DNA of 64,000 bases from Leminorella grimontii ATCC 33999 = DSM 5078 (GCF_000439085.1 NZ_AUUA01000004.1:116773-180772), one strand, 5' to 3'; shown: positions 7,667-15,726, counted from the stretch's first letter. Made by a program: numbers and translations. The notes: a model not told the origin generated them from the sequence alone.

Positions 7667-8338
7667 ATGAAAAAGATAGTTTTTGGCTGTTTGGTATCAG
7701 TTCTTTTAACTGGATGTACATCCCCTACATACAATTATGTTCCAAAAACTGAGTTTGTCAGTAAACCATCCGTAGGTAGTGTTAATACGGCTTTTGTTGG
7801 TGATGAATTGGTGAGGCAGGGGACGGTAAGTCAATATGAGGGAATAAAAGTTACTGCTTTGGCTAAAATTGGGATGGCTTATAGCATTATGCCTGGCTTT
7901 TTGGCTAAGAGAGGTGAAGATGAAAACAGTGAGTTCTACTTGCCAACTGGTGGTGCTGATTCGGCTATTATTGATAAGTCATTTCTTGCTGATCCATGGC
8001 AGGCTGTAATGGTAAAAAAAGATACAAAAACTCTTTGTGTCATTACTGCTTTTAATATTTCTACATGTGCAGACAATATGCCATTTGAAAAAATATCACT
8101 ATCGGTTTCTAGTGATAGTAGCTTTCAACAAACATTACTCTATAACGGTAGGGTTGGTAATAAAATTAATATTGGTTATAGGGAGTTATCTAATAATATG
8201 GCTAGACCGGCCTTTAATAATGATGTCGAGTATGATTTATCTGCGTCAAGGTTAATTGGCTATAAAGGCGCTCGTCTTGAAGTTATTGAAGCTACGAATC
8301 AAAGCATAACATATAAATTACTTGGTAATTTTAACTAA
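7667..8338 (+). CDS. Putative lipoprotein, unknown function
   Basis: This 223-residue protein has a type II signal sequence and a clear lipobox, LTGC, with the lipidated cysteine at position 17 (MKKIVFGCLVSVLLTGC). The rest has no domain I recognise. Two cysteines (TLCVITAFNISTC) could form a disulfide in the periplasm. Base composition is markedly AT-rich relative to the adjacent metE-like gene, suggesting acquisition by transfer. The start is preceded by AAAAAGGG. It stands alone, ends at a strong palindrome, and begins the AT-rich accessory stretch on the 3' side of tRNA-Pro. Confidence 0.7.
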   Translation: MKKIVFGCLVSVLLTGCTSPTYNYVPKTEFVSKPSVGSVNTAFVGDELVRQGTVSQYEGIKVTALAKIGMAYSIMPGFLAKRGEDENSEFYLPTGGADSAIIDKSFLADPWQAVMVKKDTKTLCVITAFNISTCADNMPFEKISLSVSSDSSFQQTLLYNGRVGNKINIGYRELSNNMARPAFNNDVEYDLSASRLIGYKGARLEVIEATNQSITYKLLGNFN

Positions 8339-8377
8339 TCAAACTGACATTTAGTTAAACGACTATAAAATATAACT

Positions 8378-8410
8378 GGCGGCCAATATTGGCCGCCTCT
8401 ATCGTTTTTA
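8378..8410 (+). terminator. Terminator of the lipoprotein gene
   Basis: GGCGGCCAATATTGGCCGCC is a perfect 20-bp palindrome 39 bases after the stop, followed by a T-rich stretch ending GTTTTTA. The stem is strong; the T tract starts seven bases after it. Confidence 0.6.
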
Positions 8411-9400
8411 TGCCCTCTTAAATGTGTACTACTTTTGACGTAGTATCACTTTACTCCAATCTCCCACTAACAGATTATTTCTATCCTTTCTATGATGTTA
8501 CACTAATACTTGTGGTGACCGATGAGGATGTACCAGTGATACTTTGGGCAATATGCTATTGGCTGATAAATCGTCATAAAAGTAAATGGTTATTTGATTT
8601 AACTTTGTCAGAATACCGTCTCAATGCATCACCGGGATGCAGAGTGCCATCATAAAAAAGGACATATGTCCTTTCTAAGTAAAATTTAATAATATTTTTG
8701 TTAATAAGTGTCTTTTGAATTTCTTAATTATCACTATTAATGGTGGTGTTTTTTAGAGCTTACATTACGGTTTGAAATTCACAGGAACTAGCATCGGTAT
8801 AGTAGCAACCGCTATTTCTAGTTCTGTGACTGGTCTGTTCTTTGGTATAAAAATAAAAGAAAATTAGTCAAAAAGGAATGTACTATTTTTAGGGGGTCAA
8901 CAAGTCCTATTAGTGTGTTTTTTCTTCATATACTATATTTTTACTAGGTAAAAGCATTTTTATTCTACGCGTAATGAATCTATTAAATTAAGGTCGCTTA
9001 TTATATTCTTTATTGATTCTATAAAACAGTGTGATTTCATTTCTGAGTGGTTAGATTTTTTCACTTTATTTGTGTTAATTTACTGAGTAAAAAGAAAAGC
9101 AACGCAATTAAATTTAAAAGAACAAGGCGGTCATCTGCAATCTGAACAAGATGTTTTATCGCGGATACCGCTGTATATCCGCCGAGGTAGTTTCTCAAGA
9201 GCTCAGTTGTATGAGATCGCATTTGAGTGCATGCGTAAGCTTGAAGTGAGTGAGAAAGTGTAGAAGACAGAAACGATCCACATTTGAGCCGCCATTTTTT
9301 AGACTTGTAAAGTTGGCTGTCGTAGATGGCTAGATCTGGTTAATGATGAATTAGACGGTTTCGCCATCTTTTTACCATAGTTTCACCACTACCAAACTCA
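8411..9400. other. AT-rich intergenic stretch with degraded coding fragments
   Basis: This is nearly 1 kb of AT-rich DNA with no convincing intact gene. An open frame at 8422-8655 (77 residues) has no ribosome site and no recognisable pattern. A short frame ending near 8868 encodes a hydrophobic, glycine-containing peptide (SIGIVATAISSSVTGLFFGI) with no ATG, possibly the tail of a small membrane protein. A third fragment is listed at 9087-9263. The stretch lies on the 3' side of tRNA-Pro, a classic place for old integrations, but I could not find a duplicated tRNA end marking an attachment site. Confidence 0.45.
9087..9263 (+). pseudogene. Possible gene remnant (no start codon)
   Basis: This open frame of about 58 codons ends in TAG and lacks any ATG, GTG or TTG in a sensible place. 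The peptide looks protein-like (SRIPLYIRRGSFSRAQLYEI, then AFECMRKLEVSEKV) with mixed polar and hydrophobic content, unlike the surrounding AT-rich noise. I could not assign a family. It may be the 3' end of a mobile-element gene left beside tRNA-Pro; this is a weak inference. Confidence 0.25.
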
Positions 9401-9404
9401 GAAC

Positions 9405-9436
9405 AAAAAAAATCAGCCGCATTGGGCTGATTTTTT
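9405..9436 (-). terminator. Terminator downstream of tRNA-Pro
   Basis: AATCAGCC pairs with GGCTGATT around a six-base loop, flanked by a run of A on one side and T on the other, so it can terminate in both directions. It lies 9 bases beyond the tRNA 3' end. Confidence 0.8.
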
Positions 9437-9445
9437 GGGGAAATT

Positions 9446-9522
9446 TGGTCGGCACGAGAGGATTTGAACCTCCGACCCCCGACACCCCATGACGGTGCGC
9501 TACCAGGCTGCGCTACGTGCCG
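9446..9522 (-). tRNA. proL: tRNA-Pro (GGG)
   Basis: This 77-base tRNA includes an encoded CCA end. The acceptor stem CGGCACG pairs with CGTGCCG, the T loop has GGTTCAAATCC, and the seven-base anticodon loop ATGGGGT gives anticodon GGG (plus-strand 9486-9488). It is essentially identical to E. coli proL. In E. coli proL adjoins yejM in the same orientation; here about 15 kb of fimbrial and iron-uptake genes lie between them. Confidence 0.95.
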
Positions 9523-9535
9523 AACTAGTGGGCTA

Positions 9536-9563
9536 ATACTACCCTTTATTTGCGTTAATGCAA
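9536..9563 (-). promoter_or_regulatory. Promoter of tRNA-Pro
   Basis: On the minus strand, TTGCAT and TAGTAT are separated by 16 bases, ending about 14 bases before the mature tRNA 5' end. Confidence 0.6.
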
Positions 9564-9704
9564 GAGCGTAAAAGCGCGTTTGCTTTTGTTTTAATCAGTT
9601 ATTGCACAAATCTTGGTACGCTTTCTGCGTTTTACACTCGTCCGGATTGGTTTTTGACCAACCGGAACGATAGGCAACGGGTTTCCTACCTCTTTTTACG
9701 TATT

Positions 9705-9732
9705 TTGACAAATTCCCGTAGCGCCTTGTATT
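9705..9732 (+). promoter_or_regulatory. Candidate promoter for the fim recombinase gene
   Basis: A consensus -35 element TTGACA is followed after 16 bases by TGTATT. It lies about 175 bases before the recombinase start, and the region between is AT-rich without another gene. Confidence 0.4.
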
Positions 9733-9908
9733 TCAAAGCTATGGACTTTCCTGCAAATACTTTACAAAGTAAATTATTTAATTTGTTTATATGTGACGTA
9801 ATGTGTTGCTAAAATTTACATGTAGCATGCTATTCTCTTCTGCTTCGCCGCTTGGGTAAAGCATCAGCGAAGGGGAATTACTCTGGTCTATTTTTTGGAG
9901 GAAGCTTA

Positions 9909-10499
9909 ATGAAGCAGAGAAAACATCTGACTCGTCATGAGGTTGAGCAGATTCTTCTGGCGACGGAGCAGGGAAAGCATTTTGAGAGAGACTACTGCCT
10001 GATTAAGATGTGTTTTATCCACGGGCTTAGGGTCAGCGAACTGTGTGGTTTAAAGCTGTCGGATATCGATCTGGACGGACGTGCTATCTTCATTCGACGG
10101 CTTAAAAACAGCCTGTCGACGATGCATCCGCTGTTTGATGATGAGATCCAAGGGCTGCTTCGTTGGCTTAACGTTCGGCGAGGATGGAGAGATGCAGATT
10201 CAGATTGGTTGTTTTTATCTCAAAAAGGGGGGCCGTTGACGCGACAGCAGGTACGTAGGCTGTTAGTTCAATATGGTTCGGAAACGAATATCAGCGTTCG
10301 CCCTCATCCACACATGCTTCGGCACGGGTGCGGATTTGCGCTGGCTGATTTGGGAAAGGATACGCGCCTGATACAGGACTATTTGGGGCATAAAAATATC
10401 CGACATACTGTGCTGTATACCGCCATCAATACACAGAGATTTGTGAATGTGTGGGGAGGGAAGGTAGGTGAAAATGTTACAAATAGGACCAAGTTGTAG
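9909..10499 (+). CDS. FimB/FimE-type site-specific recombinase (tyrosine recombinase)
   Basis: This 196-residue protein is close in length and sequence to E. coli FimB and FimE, which invert the type 1 fimbrial promoter. The catalytic residues are in place: Arg41 (GLRVSEL), the HxxR box His135/Arg138 (HPHMLRHGCGFAL), His161 (YLGHKNIRHT) and nucleophile Tyr170. There is no N-terminal core-binding domain, as expected for minimal Fim recombinases and unlike phage integrases. ATG 9909 is chosen because GGAGGA lies six bases upstream and the protein aligns there. Only one recombinase is present, against two in E. coli. The final codons contain the left inverted repeat of the predicted switch, so the C-terminus should change on inversion. 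Confidence 0.92.
   Translation: MKQRKHLTRHEVEQILLATEQGKHFERDYCLIKMCFIHGLRVSELCGLKLSDIDLDGRAIFIRRLKNSLSTMHPLFDDEIQGLLRWLNVRRGWRDADSDWLFLSQKGGPLTRQQVRRLLVQYGSETNISVRPHPHMLRHGCGFALADLGKDTRLIQDYLGHKNIRHTVLYTAINTQRFVNVWGGKVGENVTNRTKL
10484..10492 (+). repeat. Left inverted repeat of the fim switch
   Basis: TAGGACCAA lies within the last five codons of the recombinase gene; recombination here changes the downstream reading frame content. Confidence 0.75.
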
Positions 10500-10530
10500 T
10501 ATAGTTTACTTAGAAATTAATATGAGTCAA
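10498..10530 (-). promoter_or_regulatory. Promoter inside the invertible segment, now facing the recombinase
   Basis: On the minus strand, TTGACT (10525-10530) is followed after 16 bases by TAAACT (10503-10508); an alternative -10, TATACT, lies at 10498-10503. After inversion the pair would move to about 10736-10763 pointing at the pilin gene, with transcription starting at the right repeat, as in E. coli fimA. Confidence 0.55.
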
Positions 10531-10614
10531 ATAATTTTGTTATAAAACTTTCCAAATATGGATATCATTATGAAATATAAATGGATTAATAGAAATAAAC
10601 GCTTTCTCCAACCA

Positions 10615-10658
10615 GTATGAACTGGCAATAATACAAAAGTAATGTTGCCAGTCCATAC
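10615..10658. repeat. Large hairpin at the centre of the invertible segment
   Basis: GTATGAACTGGCAA (10615-10628) and TTGCCAGTCCATAC (10645-10658) pair at 13 of 14 positions around a 16-base loop. The hairpin centre (about 10636) almost coincides with the segment centre (10633), so its position barely changes on inversion. A pyrimidine-rich tract ending in TTTT follows on the plus strand. Confidence 0.65.
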
Positions 10659-10773
10659 GCTCCCTCTCTTTTGGTTATCCTTTTTTTGAAGCTATCCTCC
10701 ACGCGTTCGTAAAAAATCCTCTTTTCACTCTGTATGTTCCTCTAATTCCGGCGAATATTCCCCTCTTTCCACT

Positions 10774-10782
10774 TTGGTCCTA
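10774..10782 (-). repeat. Right inverted repeat of the fim switch
   Basis: TTGGTCCTA is the exact reverse complement of the left repeat, 112 bases before the pilin start. Confidence 0.75.
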
Positions 10783-10835
10783 AAGGGGTTGTTTGCTGCT
10801 TATTATTTAAACAATTGGCCGCGATATGATTGTGG

Positions 10836-10859
10836 GCGAATCGGGCGTAGCCCGGTCGC
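10836..10859 (+). promoter_or_regulatory. Hairpin in the pilin mRNA leader
   Basis: CGGGC-GTA-GCCCG with outer GCGA/TCGC pairing forms a stable stem about 35 bases before the pilin start, followed by CTTTTA. It could act as an attenuator or mRNA stabiliser. Confidence 0.4.
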
Positions 10860-10894
10860 TTTTATGTGAGGAAAGTGAAGTCTAAGGAGATGTC

Positions 10895-11416
10895 ATGGAT
10901 AAGAAAGTGTTATTGGGAATAGCTATCGCCGCCGGTTCATTATGCAGTGCAGTTCAAGCTTCCGATGGTACGATCAATTTTACCGGTTCAATTACCGATA
11001 AAACGTGCACCATCGATAGTGGCTCTAAAAGTCTTAACGTTCCGTTGGGGAACGTGTCTAAAGCGTCGCTTCACGGCGCCTCCGGTATGAAGTCATCACC
11101 AACAAGCTTTCAGATTGGGTTGAGCGGCTGTCCGGAAACGGCAAAAGCGGCCACCGTAAAGTTTGACGGTAAGGCTACCGGTTCGGATCAAAGCCTGCTG
11201 GCGTTAAACGGTGTGGATGGCGTTGCAACGGGTGTTGGCATTGAAATTTCTGATGTGAATAACAATCCTATTGCGCTGTATACGGCATCGCCAGAATTTA
11301 CCCTAGTTCAGGGCGCTAATACGTTGAAATTCGTTGCACGGTACGTTTCTACCGGCCCTGTAGTAACCACGGGCCCTGCGGACGGAACTTCGCAGTTTAC
11401 TATCGTCTACAAGTAA
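10895..11416 (+). CDS. Major fimbrial subunit (type 1-like pilin)
   Basis: This is the structural pilin of a chaperone-usher fimbria, 173 residues. A signal peptide ends at AVQA (about residue 22). The mature protein starts SDGTINFTGSITDKTC, the usual donor-strand extension followed by the first cysteine; the second cysteine is in GLSGCPE. The C-terminus FTIVYK has the penultimate aromatic residue recognised by the chaperone. The ribosome site is AAGGAG. It is first in the operon and lies just downstream of the predicted invertible promoter, so its expression should be phase-variable. A gap of about 100 bases before the chaperone gene allows partial termination, as in other fim operons. Confidence 0.93.
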   Translation: MDKKVLLGIAIAAGSLCSAVQASDGTINFTGSITDKTCTIDSGSKSLNVPLGNVSKASLHGASGMKSSPTSFQIGLSGCPETAKAATVKFDGKATGSDQSLLALNGVDGVATGVGIEISDVNNNPIALYTASPEFTLVQGANTLKFVARYVSTGPVVTTGPADGTSQFTIVYK

Positions 11417-11522
11417 TTTTGTTTCCTCGGGGTGCGTTTTAGGTCCTTTCTTATCTTTGACTCATCCCGTGTTTGAAATGCGTCATAGCAAGGATTATCC
11501 GTAATACCATCTGGAGCAAAAA

Positions 11523-12224
11523 GTGATACTTCGCATTTCCATTTTACGCCGTTTGGTTATTTGTTCCGTTTCGCTGATTCTGCTGACATTTTTTATCGCC
11601 CAGGTCCGTGCGGATATAGCCATTGGCGGGACGCGAGTTATTTATCCTGGGAATAAAAAAGAAACAGGCGTTTCAATAAGCAACCTGAAGGGAAACGACG
11701 TCTATTTAATCCAAAGTTGGATTGAAGATGGGGATGCTAATAGAAAAGCGCCGTTTATCGTCACCCCTCCGCTTTTTCGTATCAACGCAGGTGAAGAAAA
11801 TCAGCTGCGTATAATCCGCACCGGCGGCGAGCTGCCGCAAGACAGAGAATCGCTATTCTGGCTAAGCGTCAAAGCAATTCCCGCTATGACGGAGAGCAAT
11901 TCGGTAAACGTCCTACAGGTAGTCGTTAAGTCAAGGTTGAAAATGTTTTATCGTCCTGACGGGCTTTCCGGCGAGCCGACAAGCGCCTATCGCCAATTAA
12001 ACGTTTTCTCTGAGGGAAAAAAGCTCCGAATTGAAAACCCGACGCCCTATTTCGTTACGTTTTTTTCTTTAAAAGTAAATGGAGTAGAAATTAAAGAGGC
12101 GGACATGCTGCCGCCTAAAAGCCACATATATTTTACGCCGCCTGGCGGCCGCGTTTCGACGGTCAGTTGGCAGACTATTAACGATTATGGTGGCATCAGC
12201 CGAGAAGAACATCGTCAACTATAG
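11523..12224 (+). CDS. Fimbrial periplasmic chaperone (PapD/FimC family)
   Basis: The product has 233 residues with a signal peptide of about 30 residues (ending AQVRA), then the two-domain immunoglobulin fold of PapD-like chaperones. The N-terminal GTRVIYPG carries the conserved Arg that anchors subunit C-termini; the strand VLQVVVKSRLKMFYRP supplies the conserved Lys and the donor strand. The family signature region LRIIRTGGELPQDRESLFWL (split between strands) is intact. The start is GTG, supported by GGAG seven bases upstream. It sits between pilin and usher genes and should fold subunits and deliver them to the usher encoded 18 bases downstream. Confidence 0.93.
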   Translation: MILRISILRRLVICSVSLILLTFFIAQVRADIAIGGTRVIYPGNKKETGVSISNLKGNDVYLIQSWIEDGDANRKAPFIVTPPLFRINAGEENQLRIIRTGGELPQDRESLFWLSVKAIPAMTESNSVNVLQVVVKSRLKMFYRPDGLSGEPTSAYRQLNVFSEGKKLRIENPTPYFVTFFSLKVNGVEIKEADMLPPKSHIYFTPPGGRVSTVSWQTINDYGGISREEHRQL

Positions 12225-12241
12225 GGACGTAAGGAAAGAAT

Positions 12242-14734
12242 ATGGACCGTTTCTTTTTACGACGAGAGCGTTTGCTGCTGCTGTTTTCATTCTCCCTGGC
12301 GTTGACGGAAGAGTGCGATGCGCGCGAGATTTTTAACATGAGCGCGTTGGAAATTGACCGTGAAGAACAGTCCGTGGTCGACCTGTCGTATTTTTCTGAG
12401 GATATGGGCCAGATGCCCGGAACCTATCGCGTTTCCATTTTCGTTAACGGCGAACCTCTGGACAGCGAACAGGACGTTGATTTTATCGCTGGCAAAAACG
12501 GGCTGACGGCCCTGATAACGCCAGAGATGCTGTCTCAATGGGGAGTAAGGATTGACGCATTTCCAGAGCTAAGCGCGCTTCCTAAAAACGGCGCGATTGA
12601 GGATCTTGGCCGATATATTCCTATGTCGAGCAGCAGCTTTAACTTTAATTCACTGAGGTTGGACGTCAGCATTCCGCAGGCGGCTATCCGTTCTCACGCG
12701 CGTGGATGGGTTGACCCAACGCAGTGGGATGAAGGCATACCCGCTGCGGTCGTAAGCTATATGTTCAACGGTTCACGGACGCGACGGGACGATGAAAAAA
12801 ACGCTCAGGATGACTACTTCCTTAATTTGCAAAGCGGCTTGAATGCGGGTAGCTGGCGCCTGCGTAACTATTCGACCTGGAATTACGCGTCGAGAGACGG
12901 TGGACGCTGGGATTCAATTAACACTTATCTTCAGCGCGACGTTAAGTCGCTTAAGGGGCAGTTGACGCTCGGGGACGGCTATACGCCTTCGGACGTTTTT
13001 GACAGCATACAGTTTCGCGGCGCACAGCTGGCGTCTGACGATAACATGCTGCCGGACAGCCTGCGCGGTTTCGCTCCCGTCGTTCGCGGTATTGCACAGT
13101 CCAATGCGAAGGTGAGCGTTAGGCAAAATGGCTACGTTATTTATCAAACCTATGTGGCGCCGGGCGCATTTGAGATTAACGATCTTTATCCTACTTCCGG
13201 TAGCGGGGACCTAACGGTGACGATTGAGGAGTCGGACGGCAGCGAGCGCTCCTTCGTCCAGCCTTTTTCCGCCGTTCCTATCATGCAGAGAGAAGGGAGA
13301 TTGAAGTATGCGCTCACCGCCGGGAAATATCGCGATTCCGTCTCAGGGAGCGCTGAGCCTAATTTTACTCAGGCGACGGCGATTTACGGTCTGCCTAAGG
13401 GCGTCACGGGCTACGGCGGCGCACTCTATTCTGAAGACTATCGCTCCGGCGTCACGGGGCTTGGATTTAACCTGAGGACCTTGGGATCTGTTTCTACGGA
13501 TATGACCGTTGCCCGAAGCACAATAAATAATAATCAGTCACGGCGCGGTCAGTCATACCGGTTTCAGTACTCTAAAGACGTTCGCAGTACGGGAACGACC
13601 TTTACGCTGGCCGCTTACCGCTACTCCACCTCCGGGTTTTATACCTTTCAAGAGGCTAACAGTTCTTCGATTAACGGTTTAAATAGCTGGCAATCGATTG
13701 CCCACAAGCGGCAAAAATTTCAGTTGGATATCAGCCAGAACCTGGGCGATCTTGGCTCATTCTATATTTCCGGCTATCAGCAGAACTATTGGAACCTCGA
13801 CGGCTATGAGCGCACGATAAGTACCGGTTGGAGCAGCGTGTGGAGGAATATCAACTACAGCCTCACCTATAGCTATAGCGATAATCCGGGAGGCATTCGG
13901 GGAGACGACCAGCGTTTGGCATTTTCCATCCAGGTCCCGCTTGGCGGCCATACATCCAACGTTTGGGCAAACTACAGCGCAAACGCCAGCAAAGGCGGAA
14001 AGGTTAATCACCAGATCGGGATTAACGGGCTGCTTCTGGAGGGGGATCGCCTCAGCTATGGCATTCAGCAAAGCTACGCTAATCAGGGCGGCGGCTATTC
14101 GGGTAACGCAAGCCTTAATTATAAAGGAACCTATGGTGAACTCTCCGGCGGCTATAACTATGACGAAGGTGGAAATCAGGTCACCTATGGCGTGAAGGGG
14201 GGAATGGTGCTTCATCAGTACGGTCTGACGCTTTCCCAGCCTCTAGGGGAGTCGATTGCCGTTGTCAGAGCGCCGGGCGCTAGCGGCGTGCGGCTTCAAA
14301 ATGGTACCGGTATTTATACCGACTGGCGAGGATACACCGTCATTCCCTACCTCAATCCCTATCAGAAAAATCGTATTGGATTAGATTCAGATACGTTTGG
14401 TGATGATGTTGATGTAGATACGGCTGTGCGTACCGTAACGCCGACTCGGGGCGCGGTTGTGTTGGCCGATTTTAATACGCGGGTTGGGCGCCGCGTGCTG
14501 ATGACGTTGAGCGAAAGCGGCAGGCCGCTACCGTTTGGTTCGTTAGCTACATTAGACAACGGGGGGAGCGGCATCGTCGGAGAGGATGGGCTGGTATATC
14601 TGATGGGCGTGCCGGATGAGGGGGATGTCATTGTTTCTTGGAATGGCGAGCCGCAGTGTACCGTGTTCTATCGATTGCCGGATCTGGAGGAGGGCGCTTC
14701 GGTTACTACAATTAGACAGGAATGCCAGCGATGA
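12242..14734 (+). CDS. Fimbrial outer-membrane usher (FimD/PapC family)
   Basis: This 830-residue usher is close to the family norm of 800-880. In order: a signal sequence (cleaved near CDA), an N-terminal periplasmic domain that binds chaperone-subunit complexes (FNMSALEI, GTYRVSIFVNG), a 24-stranded barrel with plug (SDSLRGFAPVVRGIA-type segment, AKVSVRQNGYVIYQTYVAPG) and two C-terminal domains (GASGVRLQNG, TDWRGYTVIPYLNPYQKN). Cysteines near the end (PQCTVFYRL, RQECQR) can form the usual C-terminal disulfide. It forms the secretion pore that assembles the fibre. The ATG has an AAGGAAAG site. The last codons overlap the first adhesin gene. Confidence 0.94.
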   Translation: MDRFFLRRERLLLLFSFSLALTEECDAREIFNMSALEIDREEQSVVDLSYFSEDMGQMPGTYRVSIFVNGEPLDSEQDVDFIAGKNGLTALITPEMLSQWGVRIDAFPELSALPKNGAIEDLGRYIPMSSSSFNFNSLRLDVSIPQAAIRSHARGWVDPTQWDEGIPAAVVSYMFNGSRTRRDDEKNAQDDYFLNLQSGLNAGSWRLRNYSTWNYASRDGGRWDSINTYLQRDVKSLKGQLTLGDGYTPSDVFDSIQFRGAQLASDDNMLPDSLRGFAPVVRGIAQSNAKVSVRQNGYVIYQTYVAPGAFEINDLYPTSGSGDLTVTIEESDGSERSFVQPFSAVPIMQREGRLKYALTAGKYRDSVSGSAEPNFTQATAIYGLPKGVTGYGGALYSEDYRSGVTGLGFNLRTLGSVSTDMTVARSTINNNQSRRGQSYRFQYSKDVRSTGTTFTLAAYRYSTSGFYTFQEANSSSINGLNSWQSIAHKRQKFQLDISQNLGDLGSFYISGYQQNYWNLDGYERTISTGWSSVWRNINYSLTYSYSDNPGGIRGDDQRLAFSIQVPLGGHTSNVWANYSANASKGGKVNHQIGINGLLLEGDRLSYGIQQSYANQGGGYSGNASLNYKGTYGELSGGYNYDEGGNQVTYGVKGGMVLHQYGLTLSQPLGESIAVVRAPGASGVRLQNGTGIYTDWRGYTVIPYLNPYQKNRIGLDSDTFGDDVDVDTAVRTVTPTRGAVVLADFNTRVGRRVLMTLSESGRPLPFGSLATLDNGGSGIVGEDGLVYLMGVPDEGDVIVSWNGEPQCTVFYRLPDLEEGASVTTIRQECQR

Positions 14735-15672
14735 AGCATCTAAGACAACTAGGTATGTTTATTATTTTGTTGGGCTTTTTATCTAACGTCCATGCCAGTT
14801 GTTATAAAGGAGGCGATTTTATAAAAACCATCTCTTTTGGAAATGTCATCGTACAACGCGATATGCCTATTGGCAGCACTATTGCGAGCGTCGTTACAGG
14901 GGACTATAACGGTGGAAAAACGATGGCGGGCTGTACAACGGACTGGACGTATCGATGGGAACGATCTCAATGGCCTATGTTGAGCGATCTTGGTAATAAG
15001 ATTTATCTTACCAATCTTCCTGGCGTTGGAATTCGGTTGACAAATACGGCATCCGGTTTTGTATTGCCTTACGATGAAGCTTTCTATGCAAATGAATACG
15101 TCATACTTACTGGCAACGGTATAAAAGCGGAATTGATAAAAATCGGAGATATAACAGGAGGTGCATTGGACTCAGGCCGGTTGGCGCGAGCCTCTGTTGC
15201 AAATCAGTTTTATTTTGCCGATTTGCACCTGACGGGCGTCAACAATATTACGTCAGTAGCCTGTAGCGTTACGACGCCTGCCGTCAACGTTCCTTTAGGT
15301 CAACGTAATAAAAGCGAGTTCAGCGGTATCGGTAGCGGGACCGTCTGGCAAGACGTCAATATTATGTTGGATTGCAATAAAGACGCGCGTATCAACGTAA
15401 GAATTGATGCGATAGCCGATCGGTCCGGCCTGCCGGGCGTTTTGGCGATTGATGAACAGCCTGGAGATATGAAAGCCGGCGGCATAGGTATACAGCTCTA
15501 CTATCGGCCGGATAATAAGCCGGTTGTATTTAGTCAGGAAACTTTCTATTACCAGTCTCTATATGGCGGCCAGGAGATCGTTAAGTTGAAAGCTCGCTAT
15601 TGCCAAACCGAAGCAAACATTATTCCCGGTAATGCCAACGGAACGGCAACGTTTACGCTGAGCTATAAATAG
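14731..15672 (+). CDS. Fimbrial tip adhesin-like subunit (first paralogue)
   Basis: The product has 313 residues with a signal peptide ending NVHA. The N-terminal half (to about residue 175) is a candidate receptor-binding domain with CYKGGDF and a second cysteine in MAGCTTDW. The C-terminal half is a pilin domain (ACSVTTPAVNVPLGQRNKSE through GTATFTLSYK) with the penultimate tyrosine. This two-domain plan is that of FimH-type adhesins. ATG 14731 overlaps the usher stop as ATGA and has AGGA at proper spacing, preferable to an ATG nine bases earlier. A near-paralogue follows directly. The ligand is unknown. Confidence 0.85.
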   Translation: MKHLRQLGMFIILLGFLSNVHASCYKGGDFIKTISFGNVIVQRDMPIGSTIASVVTGDYNGGKTMAGCTTDWTYRWERSQWPMLSDLGNKIYLTNLPGVGIRLTNTASGFVLPYDEAFYANEYVILTGNGIKAELIKIGDITGGALDSGRLARASVANQFYFADLHLTGVNNITSVACSVTTPAVNVPLGQRNKSEFSGIGSGTVWQDVNIMLDCNKDARINVRIDAIADRSGLPGVLAIDEQPGDMKAGGIGIQLYYRPDNKPVVFSQETFYYQSLYGGQEIVKLKARYCQTEANIIPGNANGTATFTLSYK

Positions 15673-15726
15673 TGCGCTTTTATTGGTTTGAGGTTCGCCA
15701 CGGTGGTCCTGACTGAGGGAGAACTT

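Larger units (their letters stand above)
10484..10782. other. Predicted invertible promoter element (fimS-like phase switch)
   Basis: TAGGACCAA at 10484-10492 and its exact reverse complement TTGGTCCTA at 10774-10782 bound a 299-bp segment between the recombinase and the pilin gene. In E. coli, fimS is 314 bp with 9-bp repeats TTGGGGCCA; the two repeats share the GG-CCAA core. The segment holds a sigma-70 promoter near its left end that points away from the pilin, so this assembly appears to carry the OFF orientation. It also has a large central hairpin and a possible IHF site (10525-10537, 11 of 13 matches). Inversion itself is inferred. Confidence 0.8.

Noticed and set aside
8422..8655. 77-codon open frame in the AT-rich stretch
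   Set aside because: No ribosome site, no family pattern, and it lies in degraded sequence; mentioned only as part of the intergenic region.
7500..9446. Attachment-site duplication of the tRNA-Pro 3' end
   Set aside because: I looked for the tRNA 3' sequence (GGCACGAGAGG) in the AT-rich stretch and found no second copy.
9909..10499. Phage-type integrase reading of the recombinase
   Set aside because: The protein is only 196 residues, lacks the integrase N-terminal domain, aligns with FimB/FimE and precedes a fimbrial operon with matching inverted repeats.
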